Shown here in pieces: positions 23,760-36,254 of a DNA stretch of 64,000 nt. Location of the stretch: the NCBI GenBank assembly GCA_907165275.2, contig OU015670.1:3561501-3625500 (forward strand), read 5' to 3'. The notes beneath the pieces are model-generated. The model was given only the letters and a program-made list of their open reading frames with translations, was not told the DNA's origin and searched no databases. Source of the DNA: Zygaena filipendulae (Eukaryota > Arthropoda > Insecta > Lepidoptera > Zygaenidae). Position 1 is the first letter of the stretch, and each line of letters starts with the position of its first letter. A program made the translations under genes and the position numbers.

Positions 23760-25200
23760 GTTTATCTATACCTACATATAAAATGCTTTGTCCTGAATGA
23801 CTGACTGACGGATCAACGCACAGACTAAACCGCTGATCATTCATCGTAGAGACCTGAAACTTGGAGGGTGTGTTCTTTGTATGACGTAGGTATCCGTTAA
23901 GAAAGGATTTTCCGAAATTCTACCCTCGTTTAGCGACACAAACACCATTGGAGATCGGTGGGAATCTGGATAAGAAATTTCGAATATTCAGATCGTGGCA
24001 CGTCCCGCCGTTCTGGCAAGGGTTGGGGAGGCAGTCGTTGACGTTGAGTTCACAGTTTTATCCCTGGAATCCTTTGGCGCACTGGCACTAAGGGGGTGAA
24101 AAGGGGTTGCAAAATTTGTATGGAACAATTCCGCGGGAACTCCGAAATTATTTATTTATTTAAACTTTTTGCACATTATGGTACAAAAGGCGGACTTAAT
24201 GCCATTGTGGCATTCTCTGCCAGTCAACCTTCAAGATCTGCAGAAAGGGTGTTTGGTGGTGCTTGGAAGTTCTTGATAAAATTAATAGATACACAATAAA
24301 CAAACTAAAACATAAACAAACCATACAGAATACTTATATATAATTATCGCTGGTGAAACCGCGCGGGACGGCTAGTAGTAGTCTAATAAATCGCTCGTCC
24401 AGCTCTTTCCTTACCATACTACATATTTATAAATGCGAAAGTGAGTTTGTTTGTTACGGTTTCACGCATTGGTTTCACGCCTCATTCGGATCATCATGAA
24501 ATTTTGCATACACGTTGTCGAGGATACCGAGGACATACTTTTTATCCCGGAATTCCCGCGAGAACTCCGAAATCACCACGAGTGAAACCACGGGGATCAG
24601 ATAGTAGATACATCTATTTGGTCCATGATCTGTACTAATATTATAAAGAGCAAAAGTTTGTGAGTTTGTGACGTTGTAAGGGATAATCTCTGGAACTACT
24701 GAACCAATTTTGAAAATTATTTCACTTATAGGAAGCTACAGTGATCTTGAGTGACATGGGGTACTTTTTAACCTGGATTTCCCGCGGGAACTTCGGAGAT
24801 TGTGAGGTTGTAATCTATGGATCTACTGAACCGATTTTTGGAAATTCTTTCACTTATAAATAAGAAGCTAAAATGATCCTGAGTGACATAGGGTACCTTT
24901 TATCCCGCGAATTGAGAATTCCCGCGGGAACTCCCGAAATAACCGCGGGTGAAACTGCGGAGGTCAGCTAGTAGTATATAAAAGCGAAAGGCCTTAGGTC
25001 AATCAGTGATCGAACCAAAATCTCCAAAACTACTTGAGCTATGAAACTGAAAAGTACAGAGTGGATAAATACTGGATAATTCAATTTATAGGTAGGAGAC
25101 GTCAGCTAAAAACGGATTTCATGGAGTTTACGCGAGAGCTTCCAAATTAACTTGATGCGGGTGAAACCGCATAGAACAGCTATAGTCATCAGTCCCGCTT
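23760..25200. repeat. Dense block of interspersed repeats between genes 4 and 5
   Basis: Holds an ATGCTTTGTCCTGAATGACT fragment (23782), a TTTGCACATTATGGTACAAA fragment (24166), and at least four reverse GAATTCC-core copies with ends near 24375, 24600, 24970 and 25175. Each has GGGTGAAAC-type tails. No gene is seen. Confidence 0.65.
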
Positions 25201-25500
25201 TTTAACCGACTTCCAAAAAGGAGGAGGAAAAACATACATACAATGTTATGGACGGTATGAAGTCGGTGAAAAGCCGAATATGGAGGGTAGATGGGCTAAG
25301 TCGACTCCCGCCACCAGCTCTTCGTGAGCAAAACCCAAGTGGGCAGACACCAGCGGGCTTTTCACCGAATTCAAACCGATCAGTGGTAGCACAAACCAAT
25401 AATAATATTACGCGTATTTTTGTCATTTGGATTAATTCGATATTTTGTTATTTTTAGCTTTTTATTAGTTTTGTGTTTTTGGAAGTCAGTTTTAATTTTT
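25201..25500. repeat. ACCGACTTCCAAAAAGGAGG repeat family
   Basis: TTTTTAACCGACTTCCAAAA at about 25199 and a mirror-like TTTTTGGAAGTCAGTTTTAA at about 25477 delimit a repeat also present at 44830-46055. Small frames in it show no protein features. Confidence 0.5.
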
Positions 25501-26120
25501 TTTGTTAAAAATTTGTTTATGATTCTAAAAAAGGAGAGTGGTATAAACCAAAATTTCTTATCAGAATTCACGGAACAAGACCCTGTGGCTCTCTTCTCGA
25601 CATTAACATTATGATTTATGTCCACCATCGTAATAACGTACATACAGCTGCATCAATATTAACAATTTGGTCTGTATTTGAACCTTATTGCTATTTCAAT
25701 AAGATTCAAATTCAATGACTCAATTTCTTCCTAACATACAATGAGTTGTGTAACGGTTTCTGTTTTGACTTTTGTGGATTAATTTATGGCAATATTTGTA
25801 AATAAAAAGATTTTGTTTTAATAAGTTATTATAATAATTTATCGATTATGAATTATTTCTAACCGTCTGTTATACATATTATCAATACCAAAAGGAGACG
25901 TCGAGCGTCGTTAACGGATAATTCCCTTTGCCGAAGTACAAGAGCACGGCCGTGTATGTCGTATGTCGTAGAATTGATCATTTAGACAGATATAACTTTA
26001 TTTGGCATCACAATTTCATGATGTGGTCGATCATTTCACGAAATGCAATCTATTCATGACTATTCATGATAATTATGACCAGCTATAACATCACATCGTT
26101 TAAAAGACAAATCACTAGAG

Positions 26121-26319
26121 CAGTGGTTCCCAAAGTGGGTCGCGAGTCGCGACTCGCAAACAAATACTAGGTAGGCCCTGAAACCCGAAAACACCAATGT
26201 ATCAAACTCATTGAGATGAAAATTAACTAAAACTGAAGTTGATAAAAAATAGTGGTGAGTCCCGAGTTTAGAAGTTTTTGTTAGGTGGGCCACGATCCAG
26301 TCAACATAGGGAACCACTG
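26121..26319. mobile_element. Non-autonomous hAT-like element, 199 bp
   Basis: Terminal repeats CAGTGGTTCCC and GGGAACCACTG are flanked by a perfect 8-bp target duplication CACTAGAG (26113-26120 and 26320-26327), the signature of hAT transposition. No transposase. Upstream of gene 5. Confidence 0.92.
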
Positions 26320-26735
26320 CACTAGAGCATCAATGGTGCGTCTGCGTCTAACACCAGTTAACCAAGGTGCGTTAATTGTTTTACACGAGTGAAAGTGTAA
26401 CCGCGGGGCTCAGTTTAAGTACCTATACAACCAAAAACAATATAGTCATAACTCACAAAGTCAGTGCCTACGTTTTTATATTTATCTGTGGCCTGTGCCT
26501 GTCAGTCTAAAGTGTCACAGTGTCAACTGTCAAATCATCAAATGACATCTGCGACAAAATACAATTGGTTTCATTTGTAAGTTTATATAAATTGAAGAAG
26601 CTTTCCCGGAATAGTCAGAATACCTAGCTGTAGAAAGAAATATTGTGAATTGTTACTCCTTCAAATTACTAGCAAACAGTAACATGTGATAAAAAATAAA
26701 TCTCTAAACGAAACCCACGCCTAACGGCCTCGGAG

Positions 26736-29700
26736 ATGGGCGATACCAAAGCAAAGGGTCCAGTCTTCGATCCAGGCTTATGTCGGTGCTGTGGCTCCAT
26801 AAAAAAATGTCGTGTCCTGAACGTGGAGTACGAACGTTTGGGCGAGAAGGAGGTTTATTCCGACATTATTATGGACTGCTTCGGATTGCTGGTGAGTTTA
26901 TTTTGTAGATTAGGTACTAGTCAGTCGATTATGAGAGAGAAAAGTTCGTTCAAATTGCGAGTAAGTTTCACTAGTTGGAATCTCGAGTAAGTAAAGAATC
27001 CTTAGCTAAGTGAGGGATTCAAGAGCACAAGAAAGAAAAATACTTTGTTTGCTATAGGTAAGTAGTATTTCTAAGGGAAGACACTGTCTGTTTAGACCTA
27101 GTTTAGTCATCAGCCAGCCTAGACCATAACACGGTGTGTTTCAATTAGAAGTTTCATTTCAATAAAACACATTTACAACATTTCTTATGGCATACAGAAT
27201 AATAATTTCTAATGTTTGGGCACCTGGAACGTTTGGAATTGCGTTTTTGGGAAGCTTGTTATGGGCAATGAATGTTTAGGTCATAGTGAATAAGGACCCT
27301 GTTGTTTTATTTTTACCTGAGTTGCAGTAGCAAGAAAATGCAATATGTAACAAAAACAATCGGATGAATTCCTAGTGTTCTAAATTCACTAAAATGTATG
27401 TATGGAGTGATCCACATTAATAGAGTGAGCCAAAATTACTTTTGCTAATGGGTTTTAAGTTTAAGCAACAAAGGTGTGCTTTTTACCTTATAAGGCAAAA
27501 GACAACTACCTTTAAAAAAATTTAAATAGCATAATAAATTATTATAGAGTGTTCAAGTCCACTATCGGTTGATATGCTTGGTGTTTAGTGACTTTTGGGT
27601 TGGAACTTGGTGTTACATTCACAGTTCATGTATTTTGTGGCATTTAATTTAGCCCATGTGTTGCCATACTAGCTCTCACACATGGATGGAAAGCCAACGG
27701 AGAGGCTAATATGTGCAACCTGTGTGGTGCGCCTCCGGGAGGCATACACCTTCCGGAAGCAGGTTCTGCACTGTGAAGAGGCTTTCCTGCAAGCAAGAAT
27801 GTATGATGCTGATTATGCTGGTAATTATAACTACTCAGTGGTTGCCTGCAGTTTAGTTTATGTGATCTATCTCATGATGTATTAGAATGAAGCTACATAT
27901 AGCCATCAAGAAAATCACATGCTTTTACAAATGTGAAATGGCATGCAATCTGCTTCATAAAACACCTGTAGAGGCAAGCTTTTAAATGTTATCTTCATTT
28001 ACTTATTGCCTTTGTAAGTGATGCCATTAGTTTGCATGTGTGACAAAAAAAACAAAAAAAAAACATCTGAATATAATAATATTAAAAGACGTATACTATT
28101 TAAACTAACTGAAATTCTAGGTTTTTCAATGTTTAGAAAATATCAGTCTCTTTTTATTAATCGAATCTTTAATTTTGTAAATTACTATCACACATATTGT
28201 GTGGTATAAAAATTCGAATTTGTGTATTTATTATTTATTTAAATTACAAGCTTTAATCAGATCAATTTAATATGTATATAAAATCAAACTGATTAATTTA
28301 AGTACATCCTCCAAAAGTTACTTAGTATCAGTGGCGTAGTGTAGGTTACTAGCACCTGATGTGGATCCCAAATTTGCCACCCTCTTATTTATGCAATTGA
28401 TTGTAAAAATTGGGGCATGGTAAAAAATAAAAATAGTATTAAATAGGTCAGTAGCTACTAATCTGAAAAGTGAAAACATATAGGTAGTTGTATGTAAAAA
28501 AAAAATGATAAAAAACTGGATATATGGCAACAACAACAAAAAATTGACAGAAAAAGCATTGACGGAAATTTTCTGTAATTTTTTTGACTTTAACCCGCCA
28601 CCTGTGAATTAATGCCGACCCCGACAAAGAGCCGCTCAGTGCGACCGCACCCGCCGCCCCCACCACGCTACGCCACTGCTGAGTATGTCCAGTGGCAATT
28701 CAAATTTTTACTAACTACATAAATATTTATTTATATCGATCCTTTAGAGAAGCAGGCAACACTCGACCTGAATGTTTTGGAAGACCTGCCCAAGTTCAGT
28801 GTGGAAGTGAAAGCAGAGACAGTTGAAGGTCCGGCATTACCAGTGGAAAATACGAGCCATGATGCTGACTGTGAGAGAGCTTGTATGTTTTAAAGATGCA
28901 TGTTACCTTATTTATATTAAGGTAAAGTGTAATGCGGTGATTGTGTTTGGGAATTCTCAAAAGTATAACTCTTTATTTATTCATATAAGTAATCAGTTGT
29001 CTGGTATCTATGATCTCTATCTAATATATATAAATCATGTGTCACGTTGTTTGTCCGCGATGGACTCCGAAACCACTGAATGGATTTTGATAAAATTTTG
29101 CAACCATTTATGATATGGTCCAACTTAAAAGATAGGATAGTTTTTATCCCAGAATTCCCGCGGGAACTGAAGGACATAGAGTACTTTTTTCCCGCAACCT
29201 CCGCGGGAACTCCGAAATTACCGCGGATGAAATCGCGGGGGACAGCTAGTATGTATATAAAGATATAAAGATGCTATCTACACTATACAGCATAAACTGG
29301 AGTCGCTTCCGCTGTCTGTTTGCGATAGACTCAAAAACTACTGAATGGGTTTTCATGCGGTATAATAAATAGGGTACTTGCATGAAATTTATAATAAGAA
29401 ATTGTGTCAAGATTTCAAAAATAGAGCCTTAGAAAAGTGTTATCGTGAAAGATTTACTAAAAAATTTTCAATAGTTTCCAAAATATTCAACTTTTAATTT
29501 TGTGAAACGCAACGTTGCAACGAAACACCAATCACAGCTAAGCTTGACACATGACGTCACTTTCATTTTTTTAGGAAATATTTACCTGTTTCAGAGAAGG
29601 CAAAAGAAACTTAAGTGCATACAGTCAAAGCATATTTTCCATTTTCTGAAGTTATTTACTTTAAAATGCATCGGTAAGATGCATTTCGATTCTTTACTGG

Positions 29701-32700
29701 AACTTTTGGAAGTAAATCGACCCATTCATTTTACATAATATAAATCGACACAGTTCAACCTTAATTTCGCTTTTGGATATTGAAGTTATCTGTCTGTCAG
29801 TGTCACATAACCCTGTTAAAATACGACAGTGACATTTCTATCACAGATTAATAAGGTCTAATTTTGAATTAGTGACGTCATTCCGCGTTTCGGCGGTAAG
29901 GTCTAAAGTAGGAACTTTGAAACGCTCTATTTCATTATTTTATGCATATTTTTTTTCTTTTTCTTGCTTTGTTTAAGTAGGCCATATATCTTTAAAATAG
30001 ACTAAAAAAAAATTCATGCAAGTACCCTATTGAGTGATTCATGAGAAAGGTTCATATCTACGTATTATCCTGGAATTCCCGCGGAAACTCCGAAATTACT
30101 GCTGGTGAAACCGTGGGGGACAGCTAGTATTGTATAAATTCTATATTCTGCTTGACTCCGGTCGGGAGAGCTAATGCTCACGCATTAAAAAAATCATAAT
30201 TGTGTAGTCCTATTAATGTGAATTTTATAGAAAAAAAAAAAAATTAACAGCAAACGCTATGGGGCTAATACAGCACAGTTAATAAATTGTATCCAGTGAC
30301 GGAGGACTCACAGGACGACGTGCCGCTGTCGCAGCGCAGGTCGCTTCCGGCGGGAGTGGGCTCAGCGACCCCCGCCCCCGCCCCCGCTCCGGGCGGGGCG
30401 CGGCGCGACCCACTGCGGCGGATGAGGCGACTCATGCGAAGTGAGACACAAGATAGTAGTATTTTAGTGTATATATATTTTAGTATTTATGCTTTCATGT
30501 CCAGTTTTATATATCTTGATTGCAGAGCGCGAGCGCAAGGCGTCAGGCAAGTCGGCGCCGGAGCCGGAGTCGGGCTCCGAGTTGCGAGGCGGCCGCCTCA
30601 AGAGCGAGCCGCCCGCGCAGCCCTGGGACGCCGCCGCTGACGACGACGACCAGATACAGCGTGAGTATAATCCACTTCACTTGGTTGTTAAAAAAAAAAT
30701 ATAGCATAAAATTATTATTATCAGCTGTTTTTTTATTTATTTTTATGTAGAACCTTTTTGTTTCTAGCGAGTAGCGGTATTACCCGCGTAAATTACGGAA
30801 CTCCGTGGGTATTCCGGGATCTATGTCCTTCTCTGTATCCCTAACAACATGTGTATAAAAATTTCATGATAATCGGTTGAGCCGTTGAGGCGTGAAAGCG
30901 TAACAAAGAAACAAACTCACTTTCGCATTTATAATATTAGTAAGGACTATTTAGGATGTTATGCATATTGCATAAGCCTCATTGTGAATCCGCTTGAATT
31001 TTTTAAAATATAGACATAAATAAAATATTGTAACGGTACGCCCCCTCTAGGACGCAGACATAGTCTATGCACATCTAGCCGGCGCGCCGCGCTCGCCAGC
31101 GCGCCCTAGCGGCAGCCTCGGGCCATGCGTTCAACATCCACTACTCGCCGCACTCCCGTATCGCGCGCATCTATGTTTTTTCGTTATACTGATTATCATT
31201 GTAAACGCTGTGTCGCTAGTATTAATTTCCAATTATTGTACTTTATGATAATTACAGTGATTGCACAAAGTGTATTCTGTAAGTTTTATTGCTTATAATA
31301 TTGTTTTTGTGTGGACAGTGATCGACCTACTGCCGTCGTCCATGCGCGCGGGCTTCCCGCATCTCAAGCTGGAGGAGCTGAGGCCGAGTCCGCGGGGTCA
31401 GTACACAATGTGACCTCCATCACACGTGAGAGATAACGTGAGATAATGTCCAAACATCATCATTATTGCTATTATTATTTATAGTTCCGGCTGTGCCGAT
31501 GTCGAAGTTGCAGCAGCGGATACGAGAACGAGACCCGTCGTACATGAAGGAGACGAACATACTCACCATAGTCGAGTTCTCCTACGTGTGTCCGTTTCGG
31601 TGCAGACACAACCACCTGCTGTGCTACTACTGCCTGCAGACGTTCACGGACCCGCGCGCGCTGCGCGACCACACCGCCGCCGCCCACCATCCGAAGCGGT
31701 TCAAAGTCACCGAACACAAGAAGATGGTCAAGATCGACCTGGCGCGGATCGACTGCCGGCTGTGCGACGCCAAGATCGACGATCTGGACGCGTTCAAAGC
31801 CCACATCACCGCGGCCCACGGCAAGAAGTACTACCACGACTGCAAGGAGTCGGTGCTGCCGTTCCGTTTGGACGGCGACGTGATAAAGTGTGCGCTGTGC
31901 GACGAGAAGTTCCCCTACTTCCACGCGTTGAACAAACACATGAACGAGCACTTCAGCAACTACGTGTGCGAGACGTGCGGCCTCGGCTTCGTGGACCGCA
32001 GCCGGTTCGTGATGCACCAGCAGCGGCACGAGGACGGCGCGCACCCGTGCGCCACGTGCGGCAAAGTGTTCAAGTCGCACGTGAACCGCGACCTGCACGT
32101 GGACCGCGTGCACAACAAGCGCGGCCGCGTGTACTGCCCCAAGTGCGACGCGCAGCTGATGTCGTACTACCAGAAGCTGAAGCACCTGGTGGAGGCGCAC
32201 GGCGAGCAGCCGCTGCGGCTGCCGTGCGACCTGTGCGAGCGCGTGTTCGACTCGCGGCGGCTGCTCACCATACACAAGCGGAAGGAGCACCTCAAGGATT
32301 ATAGGCATGTACTACGATACTCTCTAGAACGAAGTTCTTTATCGCACGGTACGGAATTTTCCGTCACGGCGTCATAGGATTAAAAGAGTCATGGGTTTAG
32401 GTAATTTTTTTTAAAGATAGTTTTTCGGCTTGTATATTATAATATTCTAGATCTTTTTGGTCATCGCGAAATCTTAGTTGGACGTCCGAGTAATTTTTAA
32501 CCTTTTGTTCTGGGACAGGGAATGTCGTAATTCTTCTAATAGAAACTAGGTTCGTACAAGTAATAAGAAATACGCCTTCGAAATGTGTTTTGAAAAGTTG
32601 TTTTCGATGACGGCCGAAGCGGTTTAGTGCGTATCAGAAGTACCTATGTTTAAAAAAAAAACAACGCTTTAGAAGTCAACACTAACTAGCTGTGCCCTGT

Positions 32701-34110
32701 GGTTTCACCCGCGTTAATTTTGGAGTTCCCGCGGGAATTCCAGCACAAAAAGTACCCTATATCCTCTGTACCTCTGAAAATATGTATGCAAAATTTTATG
32801 ATGATCGGTTGACAGACAGAGCTACTTTCGCATTTATAATATTCTTATTCATTGCACTGTTCCACAGATACCACTGCCAGTACTGCGGGCAGAAGTTCTT
32901 CACGAGCTTCGCCCTCAAGAACCACATTCCCACACACACGGGGGAGAGGAACTTCAAGTGCAAGGTCCGCTCATACTAGATGCTTTAAGCCCTGCTTTAA
33001 CTGTGGAAAAATTTCCACTCCGCCACCGAGCCGAGTCATCAATTATCATATCATATAAAAGGCAGCTGTCCCGCGCGGTTTGACCCGCGATAATTTCGGT
33101 GTTCCCGCGGGAATTCCGGATTACATGCAACATTAGTAAAAAGCATGCCTCAAAGATGCCAGACTATTATTGACAATGGGGGGGGGGGGGGGGGAGGGGG
33201 CTGGAGTCATTAGTAAGAAGCGTTCACACATAAATATTTTTCATTTTATTTATTTATTTAATCCTTTATTGCACATAAAATAACAAATATTATAATATTT
33301 AAAGAAAAGTAGAAGGCAAGTGGCAGTCTTATCGCATAGTTGCGATCTCTTTCAGACAACCAATGATGCGAGGGGAACAACAAAAATACACAGAAACGGG
33401 TGGTTGCGCAACGCGTTCCATATTATTATACTATATAACGTGTTAATGACTTAACCAAAAACCTGATACCTACACCCCATTTAAAAAAATAAACAATAAT
33501 GTAACCAAAATATAAATTATGTTGAAAAAAATTAATAGTTTAAAAATTATTCAACATTAGTTTAGAGGTGACCTATCTAAAAGATTTCAAGCGCTACGCC
33601 CGCGCCTACGTGTCAATGACCGATTCGATTTTTTTGCTGCGGGCGGCGTACGCGGCGCCAGTTATTGTATTATGAACAATTTAGACATGGGTTAGTAAAA
33701 ATGAAAAAATATAACCTAGGTATATTAAAATGTGGTGCGATCGATTCGTAAGTCGATTCTGAGCAAACTACTTTCTAGTTTTCAGTTAATTCATTAACAC
33801 GTTGAATACATACATAAACTACACAATACTTAAACATTTATTAATTCCTTAGTTTAACTTCATAGAAGCCATTTTTACAAGTACGTTGCTGGGGCACGAG
33901 CTTGTCGTGCCCAGTCACCAGTGTACAGTGTGTGTCCGGTGTCGCCCGCAGGTGTGCGAGAAGTCGTACCCGCGCAACAAAACGCTGAAGGACCACATGC
34001 GGATCCACACGAACGACCGCCGCTACCGCTGCCACGTGTGCGGGCAGGCGTTCATACAGAACTGCAGCCTCAAGGGGCACGTGAAGAGTCAGCATCCCGA
34101 GTACGGGTAG
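26736..34110 (+). CDS. ZAD-C2H2 zinc-finger protein, ten fingers, nine exons (gene 5)
   Basis: Exons: 26736-26891, 27673-27820, 28748-28870, 30297-30440, 30526-30660, 31319-31396, 31485-32304, 32868-32964, 33952-34110, total 1860 nt, 619 residues. ZAD: CRCC in exon 1 and [10 protein letters not shown] in exon 2. Exons 3 to 6 are symmetric phase 1-1 linkers. Exons 4 to 6 are GC-rich with proline/alanine/arginine tracts, and this gene has two more linker exons than its paralogues. Ten C2H2 fingers follow, but introns interrupt the array before finger 8 and inside finger 9, unlike genes 2 to 4. The intron after 32304 appears to use a GC donor (AG|GCATGT), required by frame and by the paralogue sequence. 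The donor at 32965 (GTCCGC) is weak. The finger 8 helix (FTSFALKNH) differs from genes 2 to 4. Predicted nuclear DNA-binding protein. Confidence 0.85.
27115..27303 (-). mobile_element. Partial MITE, GTCATAGTGAATAAGG family
   Basis: The right end GTCATAGTGAATAAGGACCC and an inner block (GCATACAGAATAATAATTTC, AACGTTTGGAATTGCGTTTT) match in reverse the complete element at 42956-43190. The left terminus is decayed. Intron 1 of gene 5. Confidence 0.7.
28329..28678. mobile_element. Non-autonomous hAT-like element, 350 bp
   Basis: Ends CAGTGGCGTAG and CTACGCCACTG are inverted repeats. Flanks CTTAGTAT and CTGAGTAT match at 7 of 8 positions, consistent with an old target duplication. Intron 2 of gene 5; no coding sequence. 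Confidence 0.85.
29020..29262 (-). repeat. GAATTCC-core interspersed repeat
   Basis: AAATCATGTGTCACGTTGTT, TTATCCCAGAATTCCCGCGG and GGATGAAATCGCGGGGGACA end. Intron 3 of gene 5. Confidence 0.7.
29270..30130 (-). repeat. GAATTCC-core repeat split by a MITE
   Basis: The 5' part (AGTCGCTTCCGCTGTCTGTT ... ACTGAATGGGTTTTCATGCG) at 29302-29360 and the 3' part (CTGGAATTCCCGCGGAAACT, GGTGAAACCGTGGGGGACAG) at 30070-30125 form one reverse copy. It is interrupted by the element at 29368-30031. Intron 3 of gene 5. Confidence 0.75.
29368..30031. mobile_element. MITE with 19-bp terminal inverted repeats, nested in an older repeat
   Basis: AATAGGGTACTTGCATGAA at 29368-29386 is the exact reverse complement of TTCATGCAAGTACCCTATT at 30013-30031. 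About 664 bp, no convincing ORF. It interrupts the repeat at 29270-30130, so it inserted later. Confidence 0.85.
30765..30950 (+). repeat. GAATTCC-core interspersed repeat
   Basis: Starts AGCGAGTAGCGGTATTACCC and carries GGGTATTCCGGGATCTATGT. It ends GAAACAAACTCACTTTCGCA and TTTATAATATTAGTAAGG. Intron 5 of gene 5. Confidence 0.75.
32688..32850 (+). repeat. GAATTCC-core repeat inside the GC-donor intron of gene 5
   Basis: CTAGCTGTGCCCTGTGGTTT start, GCGGGAATTCCAGCACAAAA core, CTTTCGCATTTATAATATTC end. Its end lies about 18 nt before the exon 8 acceptor, so the repeat fills most of the 3' half of the intron. Confidence 0.75.
33062..33125 (+). repeat. GAATTCC-core repeat fragment
   Basis: AGCTGTCCCGCGCGGTTTGA start and CCCGCGGGAATTCCGGATTA, then truncated. 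Intron 8 of gene 5. Confidence 0.65.
33177..33202. repeat. Poly-G tract
   Basis: A run of more than 15 G interrupted by one A, in intron 8 of gene 5. Such runs are prone to length errors in assembly. Confidence 0.9.
33437..33803. mobile_element. Second copy of the ACGTGTTAATGA MITE
   Basis: Left end AACGTGTTAATGACTTAAC is imperfect; right end AGTTAATTCATTAACACGTT is intact. Inner sequence matches the element at 11221-11580 (CAAGCGCTACGCCCGCGCCT, CTGAGCAAACTACTTTCTAG). It lies in intron 8 of gene 5, ending about 150 nt before exon 9. Confidence 0.85.
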
Positions 34111-34207
34111 TCGCCGCCTCGCCGCAAGCCGCGCCGGTCCGCGAGCCTGACCGGGGACCGGGCGGCGCCGGATCGAACCCCGCGTCGGGATCAACTTTTA
34201 TGTGACA

Positions 34208-34395
34208 CTAGCTGCGCCCCGCGGTTTCACCCGCGTGTGTTTCGGGATTCCCGCAGGAGCTATTGTTTGTCTACAATAAAAGTAGGTAGCCCAAGTTACT
34301 CCTTGTGACATCAACTCCCAGTGAAAATCCCGTTAAAATCGGTCCAGCCGTTTCAGAGATGAGCCGGAACAAACAGACAGACAGACAAAAATTTA
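34208..34395 (+). repeat. GAATTCC-core repeat after gene 5
   Basis: CTAGCTGCGCCCCGCGGTTT start about 100 nt after the stop codon of gene 5, then GATTCCCGCAGGAGC and CGGTCCAGCCGTTTCAGAGA. An AATAAA inside it (34275) could serve as the polyadenylation signal of gene 5. Confidence 0.7.
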
Positions 34396-34651
34396 AAACA
34401 ATATTTTTTTATGTAAGTACCGTATATATTTTCATATGAGTTTAGTGAAAAGCTGTTAATTTGAAATAGAATTACATACAGATACTTAAATTTTATTTAT
34501 ATGTATACAGATAATAATGCTTTTTAAGTGTGGGTGTTTAATAATAAATTTATAACAAAAAGAATTTAAAAGTTTCAGGTGCTGTATGAAATTTTTCAAA
34601 CATTATTGTTAGAGTCTAAATTAATTTGGAAACTTAATTTATATAATACTA

Positions 34652-34860
34652 GCTGGTCCCCACGGTTTTAGCCGCGGTAATTTTGGAGTTCCCGCGGGAA
34701 TTCTAGGATTCAAAGTACCCTACGCTCTCTCTATCTCTGACAACATGTATGTAAAATTTCATGACGATCGGTTGAGCCGTTACGGCGTGAAAGCGTAACA
34801 AGCAAACTAACAAACTCACTTTCGCATTTATAATATTAGTAAGATTAGAGTCCTCGACCA
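34652..34860 (+). repeat. GAATTCC-core interspersed repeat
   Basis: CTAGCTGGTCCCCACGGTTT start, CCCGCGGGAATTCTAGGATT core, TTTATAATATTAGTAAGATT end. A complete copy between genes 5 and 6. Confidence 0.8.
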
Positions 34861-35639
34861 GTGGTTACTGTAAAAGTTTTTAAAATTTTTGCAGCAGCAC
34901 CAAATTGAAAGTGTTAGAACCATTTATTATTTATTTGCCAGAATATGGTAAACGTTGTATACAGTTCATTTGTGAAGCGTTACATTGTTTTTAAAGTTTC
35001 CTAGCAGACAAAGAATATGTTAATTTCAAATTGGAAATAAAAAAAAATTTAATGTAACATAAAAGTATAAATACGTAGTTGAGCTCTCTGATCCGTGTAT
35101 ATGTATAATGCTATAATGCTAATGCTATATTATTATAATCACAGTCGGTAGCAAATGTAAAGCAGAAAGAGGTGGCTACGCTATTGAGTCGTTATAAAAA
35201 TATTGCGTGTTATAAAAATACAGTTTTAAAACGAGAGGACGGCTCATGCCCTGCCTTGCGTTGGCATAATGTTTGTGTTACATGTGTGCGTACAGTCAGT
35301 AGCACAAAAATATGTAATTACTTTCGACATTCGTTGAACCTTCCGGAAATAGTAATAAAGTTCAAAGTCTGACATAAATGTTTACTTATTGTCAATGCTG
35401 AAATTTTGTGCGGTATGTGTAAATTGACGATTAGCTTTTTGGTATTTATTTAAAATCAATATTTTTTCTTAGGATTAAGCTATTACTATGAAAAGTATTA
35501 TAAAAATATTGGTATTGTAATAAAGGCCCTTACAAACTAGCGCCACTCGCTATATGAAAAGATAGAACACCTTCAAAATTTTTTTTTTTGTATTTCATTT
35601 TTCATTTAAATTAGGTATTATCATACACTAAAAGTCAGC

Positions 35640-35875
35640 CCTGTGGAGCTAGGATGCGCAACATGATAAAATTTTATCGAGCCATTTTATCGATTCTCGT
35701 CGACATAATATATCGTTTTGTCTACCAGTGGTAAAAAATGTTTAACCGAATCTAGTCTTAACTCAATACCCCACTACTGCACTTTTTTGCTTGGACGGCC
35801 ACAAATATTTGTCGTGTCGACAATTTTATCTTTCGTTCGATAAACATATCATGTTGCGCATCCTAGCTCCGCAGG
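35640..35875. mobile_element. MITE with about 28-bp terminal inverted repeats
   Basis: GGAGCTAGGATGCGCAACAT near the left end and ATGTTGCGCATCCTAGCTCC near the right are exact reverse complements. One mismatch separates the outer CCTGTGG and CCGCAGG. 236 bp, no ORF. Confidence 0.85.
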
Positions 35876-36254
35876 CCCCGGTGACACTCCATACAAATAA
35901 ACTGATTCAAGTTCTTTCCCACAAGTAGAGACGGCCGGCTTTTACGTGCACGTGTTGTGCGTGTGTGCGTATTGTAAGGTTGACAGCGAGCTGACAGTAA
36001 TTGTCGTATGTTAGCTGTCAGTGAATAGCGGGCATGATGAACTCAGCTTTCTCGTGTGTTATGTAGCACACGTGTAAGTGAGTTTTCATGTATTTTAGTG
36101 ATAAATCGCGCTTTATCTGTTTTCATAACGATCAAAAAGCCTAGTTTATTTCATAAGTGTGGTGTTGGTGTGGTTATTTTTAATATGTAAGTAGTTACGT
36201 AGTTATAGTTTTTATCGTAGAATTAACATAGTGGTCAACCATTGCGAATAGCCA

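Noticed and set aside
31588..32304. Plus-strand 238-codon frame in gene 5 exon 7
   Set aside because: An out-of-frame shadow (arginine/alanine/proline-rich) of the GC-rich finger exon.
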